The notes: generated by a model not told the origin, from the letters alone. DNA of 26,654 nucleotides from Chara braunii (GCA_003427395.1 BFEA01000313.1:1362202-1388855), one strand, 5' to 3'. Positions 9,504 through 18,817 are shown, counted from the stretch's first letter. Numbers and translations: made by a program.

Positions 9504-10450
9504 TGCAATCAGACTCGCTCAATTCTTCGCTTCACATGCATACAAACAGATGGTGATTCACACTGGCGCATAGCGCCCAACTCAAAGCTCAGAGATATGG
9601 AAGCCAAGAACACAGTTCAGATGCAAACTCGCTTCAACAGGCTATGGTGCACCAGCACCTATACATTCCAACTCTCGTCACTGTGTCCAACACCACTGTT
9701 CGCTCACCCTTCAACTCTGGATCACCTTGGATACCCCATGCACGCACTCTGTAACACGCACACATACACACCTATCACTAACTACGGCAGCTATGGCCGC
9801 CAACTAACACTACCTACAAGCAGCTATGGCTGCGCCAACTCTCCTTCAGCCCACTTCAACTTTCAGGCGCATATGCAGACCACCTCGCACAAGTCACTGT
9901 GGCAGTGCTTCCGCATGGCTTCCGCAGGAATGAATGAATAGCTGGGCGTTGCCTCTTGATTTATACTTTTGTAGCTCATTGGTCTGGCCCTTTCCCATGC
10001 CCTGGGTACTCACCGTCCCACACGGTACTTGCTTGACTGAACTAGGACTGACGGGGGCGGGGACTGTTGACTCAGCACGGGTAGACTCCACCACTTGCCC
10101 ACTTGCCTAGGTCTAAACGTGAGCAACTTCGAAAGGCCACCACTAGGACCTTCCAGAAGTCTTTCGAAGACTATAGTTGACCTCTCAGGACTGTAGCAGC
10201 TACGACCTTGACCCTTCAGGAGTCCTACAGTTACGACTTCTAGACTCCCTAAGACCTCTACCCGACAGGTCTACAGATCGTACCCTTACACCTACAAACC
10301 CTACGACAGCTTCCTAACTGTTGCGAACACACACAGGTCACGGGTTCAACTCTCAGGGTCAACACAGATACTGTACACAGATAAGGTGAGAGCTAGGGAT
10401 TGAGCCTTGGGATCTGCATTCGCTACTGCTAACAACTGAAAACCGTTTCA
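9504..10450 (-). repeat. 5' LTR of element A (947 bp)
   Basis: Ends TG (9504) and CA (10450). It aligns fully with 1428-2396, with about 4% differences in the first 270 bp and a short deletion in the GTAGCAGCTAC repeat region. It would carry promoter and polyadenylation signals. Confidence 0.92.
9959..9982 (-). promoter_or_regulatory. Candidate promoter in the 5' LTR of element A
   Basis: On the minus strand CCAAT (9978-9982) is followed 12 bp later by TATAAAT (9959-9965). The TATA box is kept in the 3' LTR (1883-1889) while the CCAAT there is changed. Transcription would begin near 9930, giving an R-U5 of roughly 425 nt. The start site is inferred. Confidence 0.5.
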
Positions 10451-10454
10451 TTCT
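10451..10454. repeat. Target site duplication of element A, right copy (TTCT)
   Basis: Matches 1424-1427 directly outside the other LTR. Confidence 0.6.
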
Positions 10455-10488
10455 GAAAAAATCAGCAAAACACATTTTCATCCTCGAT

Positions 10489-10600
10489 TTTATTTTTTTC
10501 TCGAATTTTCTCGTAAACTTCGATAAGACCCTCAGGCAAACGTTGTTCGTATTGCATTGTTGTATAACATTTTTTTTTTCCAGATTTTTTTTATTATTTT
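10489..10600 (+). repeat. Internal direct repeat of the TIR element, copy 2
   Basis: Same orientation as 1295-1410 and about 80% alike by eye. It is followed by GAATACAACATACGTACG-like subterminal repeats. Confidence 0.65.
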
Positions 10601-10755
10601 TTAAAAATAAAAGTTCCAAAAATTTGAATACAACATACGTACGTTGTCTTCGAATCGAACGTACGGACGTTATATTCGAACGTACGTTCTATTCGGGGAG
10701 AAACAAGCGATGTCTGAAAAACCGATTTCCAGAGGTAATTCGAATAGAACGTACG

Positions 10756-10783
10756 TACGTTTTTTTCGGGTTAAGAAGGTAGT
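10756..10783 (-). repeat. Right terminal inverted repeat
   Basis: Reverse complement of 1211-1238 with one mismatch. Subterminal palindromes such as GAACGTACGTTC precede it. Confidence 0.85.
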
Positions 10784-11537
10784 ACACGCATGCTTTGCCG
10801 CAAGTCCTTGGTTCTGCTGCTGCGCAATAGAGGTCATACAGGGCATGCCAGCCCTTTGAACAAACGCTCACCAGACCGTCTATAAATATTTCTGGCGGGA
10901 TCAGGTGTTCAACCCTGGCTGTGATCGTTGTCCTGTCTGCGACGTTAAATAATTCCTGAGGACCTTGGGGGCTGTCCTTGGCTCTTGATCAGCCAGATCA
11001 AACCGGGTGTAAGGCTCGTTGCATCCGAGGATAAACAAGGTGCAGGGGCTGGCAGGTTCGGTACAGACTTGGGGCACAGGGGTGGGCCGGATTGCACACC
11101 TTCAGACACTGCTCAACCAGATGCTTAGGACGTCGACACAAAGTGACTACTCAAGAGAGATACAGGGGGAGGGTTGGATTCCAGTAACTGTTTCGTTGTG
11201 GCAATAATTAGAAAAACTGCCATCCAACATGAATCTCTACAGGTAATATTATTTTTATTTTTGATTATTTAGTTGTTAGTGAATGTTACAGACTTGACTA
11301 ACAACTGACAGACAACTGCAGATAGAATAGTACATTCCTTGCTGCATAGCAATCTGTATTAGAGTGATCTAAAAAAAGAACTAATGTTGCCTGTAGGATC
11401 TGACATTAGTTGTCACTGACCACTTAACTGTTTCTGTCCAGGCCGACGGGAATTAGTTGTATATCATACGCGGTTGTGGGTCATGCTGAGGTAGGATTCA
11501 GTGTGGATTCTAGTTTAGATCACACACCCTGTAGCTC
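10784..11537 (+). other. Leader of element B, second part (non-coding)
   Basis: Runs from the right TIR to the gag start. No LTR end, primer-binding site or tRNA was found here, as expected if the leader began at 687 and was split. An AT-rich stretch lies near 11240-11280. No protein-coding signal is seen. Confidence 0.6.
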
Positions 11538-13431
11538 ATGAGTGATGCAAGTAGTAGTGAGGAGGAGTTAGTGGATGACCTTAGGATCACTCATAGAACT
11601 GTTCTCAGTTGACCGATCACCTTCCTAGAGTTAGGACCAGGAGAGGAAAGGAGGTTGTGGAGAGAAGCTAGGGAGAGGGCGGCATTGCGGAGGGCGAGGG
11701 ACGCTGAGGCCAGCGCCAGGGCTAGGAGTATAGCTAGCACAGGTGCGACTATGGCTACCTCCTCTACCATGTCACAGACCTCTTCATCAGGAATCAGTCA
11801 GAGTGTTTCTCAGGTTTTTGTTAGCCAGACTGTTGGCTTGCAAGTCAGCCAACAGACTCAACTCACACAGGAGGATTATGAGATCCTCCAAGCAGAAGAA
11901 CTTCATGACGAGTTGCAGCGGCAGTTGAGAGAGGCAGCGGAGAGGAGACAACATGCTATCTTGAGAAAAGTTAGACTAGGGAGTAGGAGACAAGAGTTAA
12001 GCAAATTAGAAGCATTGGATGAGTCGACACTCGACCCTGCGATGCAAGCTCTGCTTAACTCGCTTCTATGAGTAGAAGAAACGTAGGTTGTTCAGTAGGA
12101 AGTGCTGGCTGACTAGTGGCAGGCCAGAAACAAATTTTGGCTGCACTGCAGGCTCCTCGTCCATTCATGAGGCAGCCTCAATATGCTGTAACTCCCCCTT
12201 CGGTTGCGGGCCCCTCAGTGACGCCGTCGCCGGTAGGGCCCTCTTTCTCCCCTATGTTGGTCTAGTAGCAACTAGTGGTCCGGTCCTTAGAGCTTCTACC
12301 GTACCATCCACGACGGTGGTAACTACAGTCCCATTGTCAGGACAGGCCCAGGTTAGCGTGCAGCAACCTGTCTCAGTGGCCATGCAGCCATTGCAACTGT
12401 CTCCTGGGTCAATCCAGCTTATGCAATGGATGCCCAGTCCTAAGCCCATCTCTGGTGACAGGAAGAAGGACGAGGACCTGGATACCTGGGTGAGGACTGT
12501 GCCCACTTATGTGAGGCACAAGCTCACCAGGCCAGAGCAAGAAGTTATAGTTGCTGCCTCCTTTTTAGAAGGATCGACAACGCGTTGGTTGAATGGGTTA
12601 GTGCAGCAACAGGGCTATGGTCAGAACTTCGATGCCTGGGCTCAGGCCCAGACATTGGAAGACTTCGTACGGACGGTGTACAAGAGGTGGCATGACCCTC
12701 AAGGGGCTCAGAAGGCCACCGACGCGATTAACAATCTTTGTGCCAAAAGGTACAAGAATGTACGTGAGGTCACATACGTTGTAGAACGTCTGATCGTAGT
12801 ACCTGGTGTGCGTTTTGACCCGCACGTACTCCTCACAGATTATTTGAGATGTCTGCCCACAGACGTTAAGAATAAGCTGGTGGACGAGGCCTACATCGAC
12901 CAACATAGCTTCGCTACTTTCAGCAAGAAAGCCTTCGATATAGAGGCTAAGCTGGGATCCGCACATCACGGCCAAGCACATGGTAGGAAAAAGGAGCTTC
13001 CCCAAGACTGGAAGAAGAAGGGGCAACTAATATTTGTAGACCATGATGGTCAGACAACTGAAATTGACGACCTCTTAGACCTTGGGGATGAGACAGAGCA
13101 TGATGAGGCCAGCGAGACTTTGGATGGGGGAGTCGTGGCACCTATCAAGGAAAAGGCTAGGAGGACCGGGAAGCAAAAGGTAGGCCGGTCCAAGGGTCAC
13201 GGCGACCAAGGAACGCCCACATGGGTAAAACTTGGTTTAGATTACGAGGTGTGGAGGGACCGAGTTGCTAGGTGCACATGCATGAACTATGGTAATTATG
13301 GCCACACGTCGAGAACTTGCCGAGGCAAGAAGGTCACAACGAGGGTAGCCGCTCCAACGGTAGTGTGCTTATCCTCGAACCCTGGCAGTGCTTCTGCAAG
13401 CACTTCGCAGGGAAACACCTCGGGCCAGTAG
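11538..13431 (+). pseudogene. gag: Gag of element B (broken)
   Basis: The start is placed at the ATG at 11538 (MSDASSSEEE), which is in frame with the downstream helical region but cut by TGA at 11610-11612. The N-terminal part (to 12071) is Arg/Glu/Gln-rich and probably coiled coil. A Pro-rich linker is read in another frame (about 12090-12270), and the gag core is read in a third (about 12270-13431: FLEGSTTRWLNGL, YVVERLIVVPG, LTDYLRCLPTDVKNKL). This gives two frameshifts. The zinc knuckle near 13280 reads C-x2-Y-x4-H-x4-C, so the second Cys has become Tyr. The C-terminal end overlaps the pol frame by at least 115 nt. Confidence 0.85.
13410..13416 (+). promoter_or_regulatory. -1 ribosomal frameshift heptamer GGGAAAC at the gag-pol junction of element B
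   Basis: The heptamer has the form X XXY YYZ in the gag phase (CAG GGA AAC), four codons (ACC TCG GGC CAG) before the gag TAG at 13429. Pol is open in exactly the -1 frame and continues into protease. The same heptamer is known at retroviral gag-pro junctions. The first clean stem is about 40 nt downstream (13457-13464 with 13479-13486), so a close stimulator was not identified. Confidence 0.7.
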
Positions 13432-14340
13432 GAGTGTTAGTCGCTCTTACTCGTGTTGAAGTGGTAACGTTGCCTTCCCCACTTCAGATGTTGGCCAAAG
13501 CTAGTGACCCATACATCGCCCCGCAGACACATTCAGACCCACCGACGCTCTGTTCGAGAGATGTGTCTGAGTCCCTCGAGGAGTTACAGTTGTGGTCAGG
13601 GAAGAACCTTAGAGACTCTTGGGCGATGATTAGTGGAGGTCCTAAGGGTGAACATTTCGTGGTAGAGGTCAATGTAGGTGGTAGCAAAGTGGGTGTCTTC
13701 GCAGACATAGGCTCTACACGAAATTTCACTAGTCGTGCTTGTGTGGACAGACTGCGCTTAAGGGACCAAGTGCAGCGGCTTAGCAGAACTGTAGCTTCTA
13801 CGCTAGTCAACACACACCAAATGATAGTCAAAGACTATGTCAAGGACGTAGTTTGTACCTTCTCTTATGGAGGAGGGGAAGTGAGGCACAAAATCTCATT
13901 CCTTGTCGGCGACGAACTGCCCTTTGATATGTTGCTAGGCATGTACTACCTCGAGGTTGCTCAACCTCAGTTCGATTGGGATAGGAAGGTGTTGATACAC
14001 AAGATGCCAAATGGTAGGACTGTTAGATTGCAAAAGTTCAAAGCTAGCAGTCTAGTGGAAAACTACGGCTGCATGTGTGCCTCCTCTTTCTATAACTACT
14101 ATAAGAAGAATCGCGAGGAGAGCATGTATCTAGTCTTTGTCTCTGAAAAAGGGGAGGCCGTCAAAACACCCCCAGAGATAGAATCAGTCGTCGCTCTATG
14201 TCCTGACCTTTTTGAGGAGCCCACAGGAGTGGTTGAAAGGGAGGTGCTCCATGCAATAGAGGTTGTCCCAGGTAGTAAGGTACCTAGAGGACGCATGTAT
14301 AGGATGTCTCCCGCGGAGTTGGATGAGCTCCGCCGCCCGC
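13417..14340 (+). pseudogene. pol: Aspartic protease and PR-RT linker, element B
   Basis: Pol frame reached by -1 slippage from gag, open up to the frameshift near 14340 at the start of RT. The protease core is VGVFADIGSTRNFTS near 13704. The catalytic triad reads Asp-Ile-Gly in place of Asp-Ser/Thr-Gly, which should weaken or abolish activity. The second hallmark, LPFDMLLGMYYLE, follows, and then the RT lead-in ([20 protein letters not shown]). A small indel near 14340 moves the frame before [12 protein letters not shown]. Confidence 0.82.
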
Positions 14341-14525
14341 TCAGAGAAGGGATGGATTCATCCTAGTACCTCCCCTTACGGTGCACCAGTCTTATTTGTT
14401 CCTAAGAAGGGAGGTACACTGAGGATGTGCATTGACTATAGGGGCCTCAATGCCATCACCGTTAAGAACGCGGAGCCCCTACCCCGCATCAACGACCTAC
14501 TAGATAAAGTGCAGGGATGCCGGTA
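14341..14525 (+). pseudogene. pol: Reverse transcriptase N-terminal part, element B
   Basis: [40 protein letters not shown] and [14 protein letters not shown] are canonical RT fingers/palm. The reading breaks at 14525, where a solo LTR is inserted inside an Arg-Tyr codon pair. It resumes at 15637. Confidence 0.88.
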
Positions 14526-15636
14526 TGTGAGGAATGAGCCCTCAGAGGGGCCTTGCCGACATGCATATGTTATGGGCATAGGCCCCCAGCAAGCCTTGTG
14601 CCCGCCCTAAGTGAAGGCGGGCCAGACATGTGACCGCCCTAAGTGAAGGCTGGTCAGAATATCCACAGGCCTTTCTTTCAACATTTTTGTAAAGTGGGTA
14701 TCACGCAGTTGCAGATCGCCAGTTGGTTGGAGTGCATCGTGGATCCCAGACTCCTGCGAGAAGTAGTTGAGCCCAGGGCCTCAGTTGGTTGAGCCTAGGG
14801 CACAGGCCAGGGGAGGCCGACACATCACACATTGGATGTCAGCCAATGGGAAAGCAGCATTGCCGTCGTAGAGGCCGAACAGACCAATGGGAAACCGGAA
14901 AGGGTCTGCATCTGGACGACGGCCCTGGCACAAGGGGCGCAACTGTGCTGCCCGGGGCCACATCTGGGTTGGGCCTGGGCGCAGGTGCTGGGACTGAAGC
15001 GCAGGCTCAAGGCAGGCCGCCCACACGCAGCATTGGCATATAGGCAAAGAGTGCGAGTGGGCAGGGATCTTGGCCAATGCAGGCATTGCGGGCACGCTGC
15101 GCTATTGCGAGGTGCTGCACAGTGTAAAGCTGCGCTGGGCTGAGGGAGGCAGGCGAGCGCTAATGCGGTGGAGCGCTGCCTGGGCGCAGGGCGCTGGCGG
15201 CCATAGCCGGGCTGCCTGTGGGCGCAGAGGAGGAAGGGCGAAGGTGGTTCTTCGGTGGTGAAGGGCGCTGTGTGGGTTATCAAGGGAGAGTGTGGGTGAA
15301 GAGAGGACGTACCTCGTGGAGAGGGAGTCGGCATTGGTGTTGACGTCATCACTCGTTGGTTGTCAAGTTGTCTGGTTGCTCTCATGCTGTAGTCGTAGTG
15401 TTAGGCTGTAGTGTAGATAGGGTGCCTTGCGCCATTCAAGAGAGAGATCTCATTGGGTTATGCTGTTGGTGTTGCCCGATTGGGCTTGGACATTGACTCA
15501 CGATTCTGCTGTATCATTCTCAAATGGATGGTTACTTGGTTCCATTGTGCTATCTGCTCTTGCTTTGACTACATGGACTTTAGTGTGATTTTGAAATCTG
15601 GATTTCTGTGCTTCGTCCATATTCATGTTCCTTGCA
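14526..15636 (+). mobile_element. Solo LTR (1111 bp) of a related family inserted in the RT of element B
   Basis: Begins TGTGAGG and ends CCTTGCA. The four bases before it (GGTA, 14522-14525) are repeated after it (15637-15640), and the RT reading is uninterrupted once it is removed. Its terminus resembles that of the B LTR (TTCCTTGCA). Its start shares TGNNAGGA...CCTCAG, a CCGCCCTAAGTGAAGGC motif (two copies) and CGCCAGTTGGTTGG with the B 3' LTR. It has no internal coding region, so it is a product of LTR-LTR recombination. G+C-rich; ORFs inside (for example 14789-15385) are on both strands and unsupported. Confidence 0.9.
14600..14651 (+). repeat. Two hairpins with a shared CTAAGTGAA loop in the solo LTR
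   Basis: GCCCGCC-CTAAGTGAA-GGCGGGC at about 14600-14622 is a perfect 7-bp stem. The second copy near 14632-14655 has GACC...GGTC in the outer stem, so a C-G pair is replaced by A-T. A third copy lies in the B 3' LTR at about 18232-18254. Confidence 0.7.
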
Positions 15637-15895
15637 GGTACTTTACTAAGATAGATCTAAAGTCCGGATACCATCAAATTGCCATTAGACCGAAGGATCA
15701 ACACAAAACTGCTTTTCAAACCAGGTGCAATCTGTACGAGTTTGTGGTGATGCCCTTTGGCCTATGTAATGCCCCTGGGACATTCCAGCATGCAATGAAC
15801 AAGATATTTCATGAGTGCTTGGACAAGTTTATCGTCGTGTACCTCGACGATATCCTTATCTTTAGTAAGACTGTAGAGGAGCACGTTGAGCACTT
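15637..15895 (+). pseudogene. pol: Reverse transcriptase palm, element B (after the solo LTR)
   Basis: Continues the RT from the [17 protein letters not shown] (first catalytic Asp), [21 protein letters not shown] and the YLDDILIFS active site (15840-15851). It stops abruptly after EEHVEHL, where the strand of the coding sequence switches. All catalytic Asp residues are present. Confidence 0.9.
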
Positions 15896-16691
15896 AATAG
15901 GCTTCCACCAATGATCGAGTTAGATCGTTAGATATGCCAAATTTAGTTACTAACGCGCCCAAATAGTCTGCCCTTCATAATAGTGCATCAACTACTTTGT
16001 TGTACTCCCCCTTGATAGGATCAAGTTGATAGTCATGCATGTCTATCACGTATCCATCGCTTGAGTGCATCGGAGAGTATCGATTGTGTCTTGATCCAAC
16101 GCAAGGTCTCATGGTCAGATCTTACATAGAAAAATATGCCAAGGAGATAGTGTCTCCAATTGACCAGCACTCTGTACAGGGCATAGAGCTCACACTCATA
16201 AGTGGACCTCGCTAGTTTATGAGATGGCATCTTTTTACTCATATACGCAATCGGTCTCAAATTTGGCCCCTCCTTTTGCGCACGGACCGCGCCTATGCCA
16301 TATTGGCTAGCGTTTGTGGTCACGACAAAGGGCTTATCATGATCCGGAAGTTTGAGGACTTCGTAGTGTGTGAGAGCATACTTCAATTTCTTGAAGCTCG
16401 CCTCACACTCTTCAGTCCACTCCCAAGGGGTGTCAAGTCGAGTTAGATATGTTAATAGGGAGGCTATAGTACTATAGTTTTTAAGAAACGGGCGATAGTA
16501 GCCCGTGATCCCCAAAAACGATCGGACCTCAATAACAGTCTGAGGTCTGGGCCAGTCACGTATGCTGGCCACTTTGGCATCGTCCGACCTCAACCCATCC
16601 GCGGAGATTTCATGACCCAAGTACAAGATCTTGGTGCGACCGAACTCACATTTCTCCAAGTTTACCTTGTACTGGTGCTGTCTTAGGAGAC
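15896..16691 (-). pseudogene. pol: Inverted RT thumb/RNase H/connection block of element B
   Basis: Read on the minus strand: LEKCEFGRTKILYLGHEIS, FLGITGYYRPF, W.W (RT thumb), TTNASQYGIGAV, YECELYAL, SDHETLRW (RNase H), then DYQLDPIKGEYNK and RADYLGALV (connection). This is just the part missing between EEHVEHL on the left and GDLAEIIRKF on the right of the plus-strand gene. It is therefore an in-place inversion of about 0.8 kb. The first RNase H Asp is Asn. A frameshift near 16033 and a stop (ALL-stop-RADY) interrupt the end. Breakpoints are accurate to about 10 bp. Confidence 0.88.
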
Positions 16692-18142
16692 CTAGCAGAG
16701 ATCATTCGTAAATTTCAAGCGAAGGACAAGGTGACTTCGGATGAATTTACAATGGTAGACGGCTTGTTGTTTCTTGAGAAGGCAGGGAATAAAAAACTGT
16801 GTGTTCCAAATAGAGAGTCTTTGCGTAGTTTATTTTAGGTGGTCATTTCGGCTATAGGAAAACTTCAGCTAACTTAGTGCAAAAATTCTGGTGGCTTTCT
16901 ATGATGAAAGATGCCAAGAAGTATGTCGAAACCTGCCAGGTCTGTCAACGGGACAAACCTAGGACTCAGGCTCCGCTTGGGCTCATCAAGCCCTTGCCGA
17001 TTTCTGAAGGTCCTGGTTAGAGTGTGTCCATGGACTTCATGGATACTCTTGTGACCAGCAGGTCTGGGAAAAGGCACATCTTCATTATAATAGACCACTT
17101 CTCTAAGTATGCAAGACTTATCACTATGCCAAGGACTGCCAAAACTGACTACGTCATCGGACTGTTCATGGAAAACTGGGTACGGGACTTTGGGTTACCC
17201 AAGTCTATCGTCAGTGATCGGGATGTACGTTTCACAAGCGAACTGTGGCAAAGCACAACCCGAGAGATGGGCACCAGACTGCAGATGACATCAGGGAATC
17301 ACCCTGAGTCAAATGGACAGGCGGAACAGATGAATAGAGTAGTGCAACATTTACTAAGGCACTACATTAAGCCAAGTCAGGATGGTTGGGACGAGAAACT
17401 GCCTCTCGTCGCCAGCCTGTACAACAGTGTTGTACAGAGCACGACTGGCATGACTCCCAACCAACTGCATCTTGGTTGGAAGCCTCGTACCGCCTTAGAT
17501 TTCCTACTACCGGAAACTCAGCCATTTGCATCACCTGGCAACATGGAATTCGCTGTCAAGTACGAACAAATGTTGCAACAGGTTGTAGAGCACATTATGA
17601 AAGCTCAAGATGCCATGGTGGCATTTGAGAACAAGCATAGACGACCATCTCAATTTCAGGTAGAAGAACTGGTCTGGGTAAAATCATCTGAGTTGGGGCA
17701 GGAACTACACATCTCAAGAAAGCTAATGCCACAGTACTTCGGTCCTTGGGAGGTTTTGGACATAGTGGGAGATCAGATAGACGGACCTTCCTATGTGATT
17801 TGCATCCCACCACATCTACGTACACACCCTGTATCCCATGCCTCAAAGCTGGCACCTTTCGCAGAGTCTACACAGTTTCCTTCCAGACGGCCAATGCTGC
17901 CCCCAACCATGGATGGCGAAGTCGACATCGACCAGATCGTGGAGCATTGAGTGATGCCAGTACCCCGACCACTGGGCAGAGGCCGCCCTCCTAAGCCGAG
18001 AATGCAATACCGTGTCAGATTCAGATATCCTCTGGATCCCAACGAAGATCAATGGTTCACTAGAGAAGAACTCGTGAGAACTAGACCTCAAGTTATTGCA
18101 GGCTACGAAAGAGAACTCAAAGCGAAGATGCCTGCAGAATAG
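16692..18142 (+). pseudogene. pol: Integrase with chromo-like tail, element B
   Basis: The plus-strand coding resumes with GDLAEIIRKFQAKDK. The zinc finger has GGHFGYRKT and CQVCQR. A deletion just before (TTTTAG near 16836) removes the first His and shifts the frame. Catalytic residues are D in SMDFMD (17033), D in VSDRD (17216) and E in HPESNGQAEQ (17306). TAG at 17018-17020 and TGA at 17948-17950 are in frame. The last 64 codons (17951-18142) form a basic tail, MQYRVRFRYPLDPNEDQW followed by a REEL-like motif, resembling a chromodomain without all its aromatic cage residues. Apart from these stops the frame is open to the TAG at 18140. Confidence 0.9.
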
Positions 18143-18162
18143 AAGACTTCTCAGAGGACTAT

Positions 18163-18182
18163 CGAAGAAAAGGAGGAGGGAA
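18163..18182 (+). other. Polypurine tract of element B
   Basis: Nearly unbroken run of A/G (GAAGAAAAGGAGGAGGGAA) directly before the TG of the 3' LTR. It lies 20 bp after the pol stop, so there is no room for env. Confidence 0.85.
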
Positions 18183-18231
18183 TGCAAGGATCTGCATCCT
18201 CAGCAGGCCTAAGGGGCCCTGTTGCAGATGT

Positions 18232-18254
18232 GCCCGCCCTAAGTGAAGGCAGGC
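18232..18254 (+). repeat. CTAAGTGAA-loop hairpin, third copy
   Basis: GCCCGCC-CTAAGTGAA-GGCAGGC; one mismatch in the stem. It shares the 17-mer CCGCCCTAAGTGAAGGC (18234-18250) with 14602-14618 and 14634-14650. Confidence 0.75.
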
Positions 18255-18817
18255 CTGGCAAATCACGAGAGACCCTCGGATGTCAATTTCGTATTTGGGG
18301 TCCAGACAATTGTGACGCGCCAGTTGGTTGGGAAAAACACAGGCCGAGCAGCAAAGGCATTTCCACGGCCTTCCAAGCCTTTCCTGAAAATGCAGGCCCT
18401 GGGCGAGAATCGCAGCCTCATACATATGCAATGACTTGCTGTTTTCTGGTCGCCTGTAGCCTCTCTCTGTCGAGGCTGTACTATAGATAGGACAGATTCG
18501 TAATTTTGTTTGGCTGAGGGCAAACCGAGTGACCTGCCTATAAGGAAAATTCGTGAGGGACATATCTGTAAATACGGGAAATACAGGCCCGTACTAACTG
18601 AATTTCCTACAGCTAACCTGACTGCGAATAGCAGGCCCAGGCTACCCCTAAGACAAAGAGGCCCTGCAGGTCTATGCTGATAGACGGTCCTATAGCCTAT
18701 AGCCGGGTAAGGTAGAGGCCGAGAGGCCGAAACTGAATCGGTAACGGTCAGTCAGTCAGTCAGTCCGGTCTAGGTCGAGTCTAGGCTAGTTTTAGTCTAT
18801 AGATAGGACGGGCACAT

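Larger units (their letters stand above)
1428..10450 (-). mobile_element. Element A: complete but defective Ty3/gypsy chromovirus-like retrotransposon, 9.0 kb
   Basis: Two LTRs (1428-2396 and 9504-10450) bound by TG...CA, a tRNA-Met-type primer-binding site next to the right LTR, a purine tract next to the left LTR, and between them gag, PR, RT, RNase H and IN on the minus strand. LTR divergence is about 4% over the first 270 bp by eye, so the insertion is not very recent. It lies inside the TIR element. Sister copy: element C at 20537-26654. Many stops and frameshifts make it non-autonomous. Confidence 0.9.
1211..10783. mobile_element. Non-autonomous DNA-transposon-like element with 28-bp TIRs, split by element A
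   Basis: The ends ACTACCTTCTTAACCCG... (1211-1238) and their reverse complement (10756-10783) match at 27 of 28 positions. Outside element A it retains about 550 bp (1211-1427 and 10455-10783), which are AT-rich and non-coding. They are packed with palindromic GAATA(C/G)AACGTACGT-type motifs in both orientations, for example 1241-1252 pairing with 1260-1271 and a 16-bp palindrome at 1263-1278. Such subterminal repeats are typical of DNA transposons where they bind transposase. No transposase is present, so it would be MITE-like. No convincing target duplication is seen (the flanking 10-mers agree at 6 of 10), so the superfamily is not assigned. Confidence 0.65.

Noticed and set aside
1201-10793. 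9-10 bp target duplication of the TIR element (Mutator-like)
   Set aside because: The flanking 10-mers agree at only 6 of 10 positions, not better than might arise by searching for a match.
10900-11100. tRNA-like stretches (GGTTCG, TTCAACCC)
   Set aside because: No cloverleaf could be assembled; acceptor and anticodon arms are missing.
11019-11207. Small ORF upstream of B gag
   Set aside because: No conserved motif, lies in the leader, and no counterpart in the other leader.
11170-11345. 5' LTR of B directly upstream of gag (CCTTGC at 11336)
   Set aside because: No primer-binding site follows and the sequence does not match the 3' LTR end; the true LTR end is at 686.
14781-15385. Overlapping ORFs on both strands of the solo LTR
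   Set aside because: G+C-rich non-coding LTR; ORFs on both strands and in several frames, with no domain.
18143-18182. env gene after integrase (retrovirus-like)
   Set aside because: Polypurine tract and LTR follow pol within 40 bp in B, and within a similar distance in A; no membrane protein frame.
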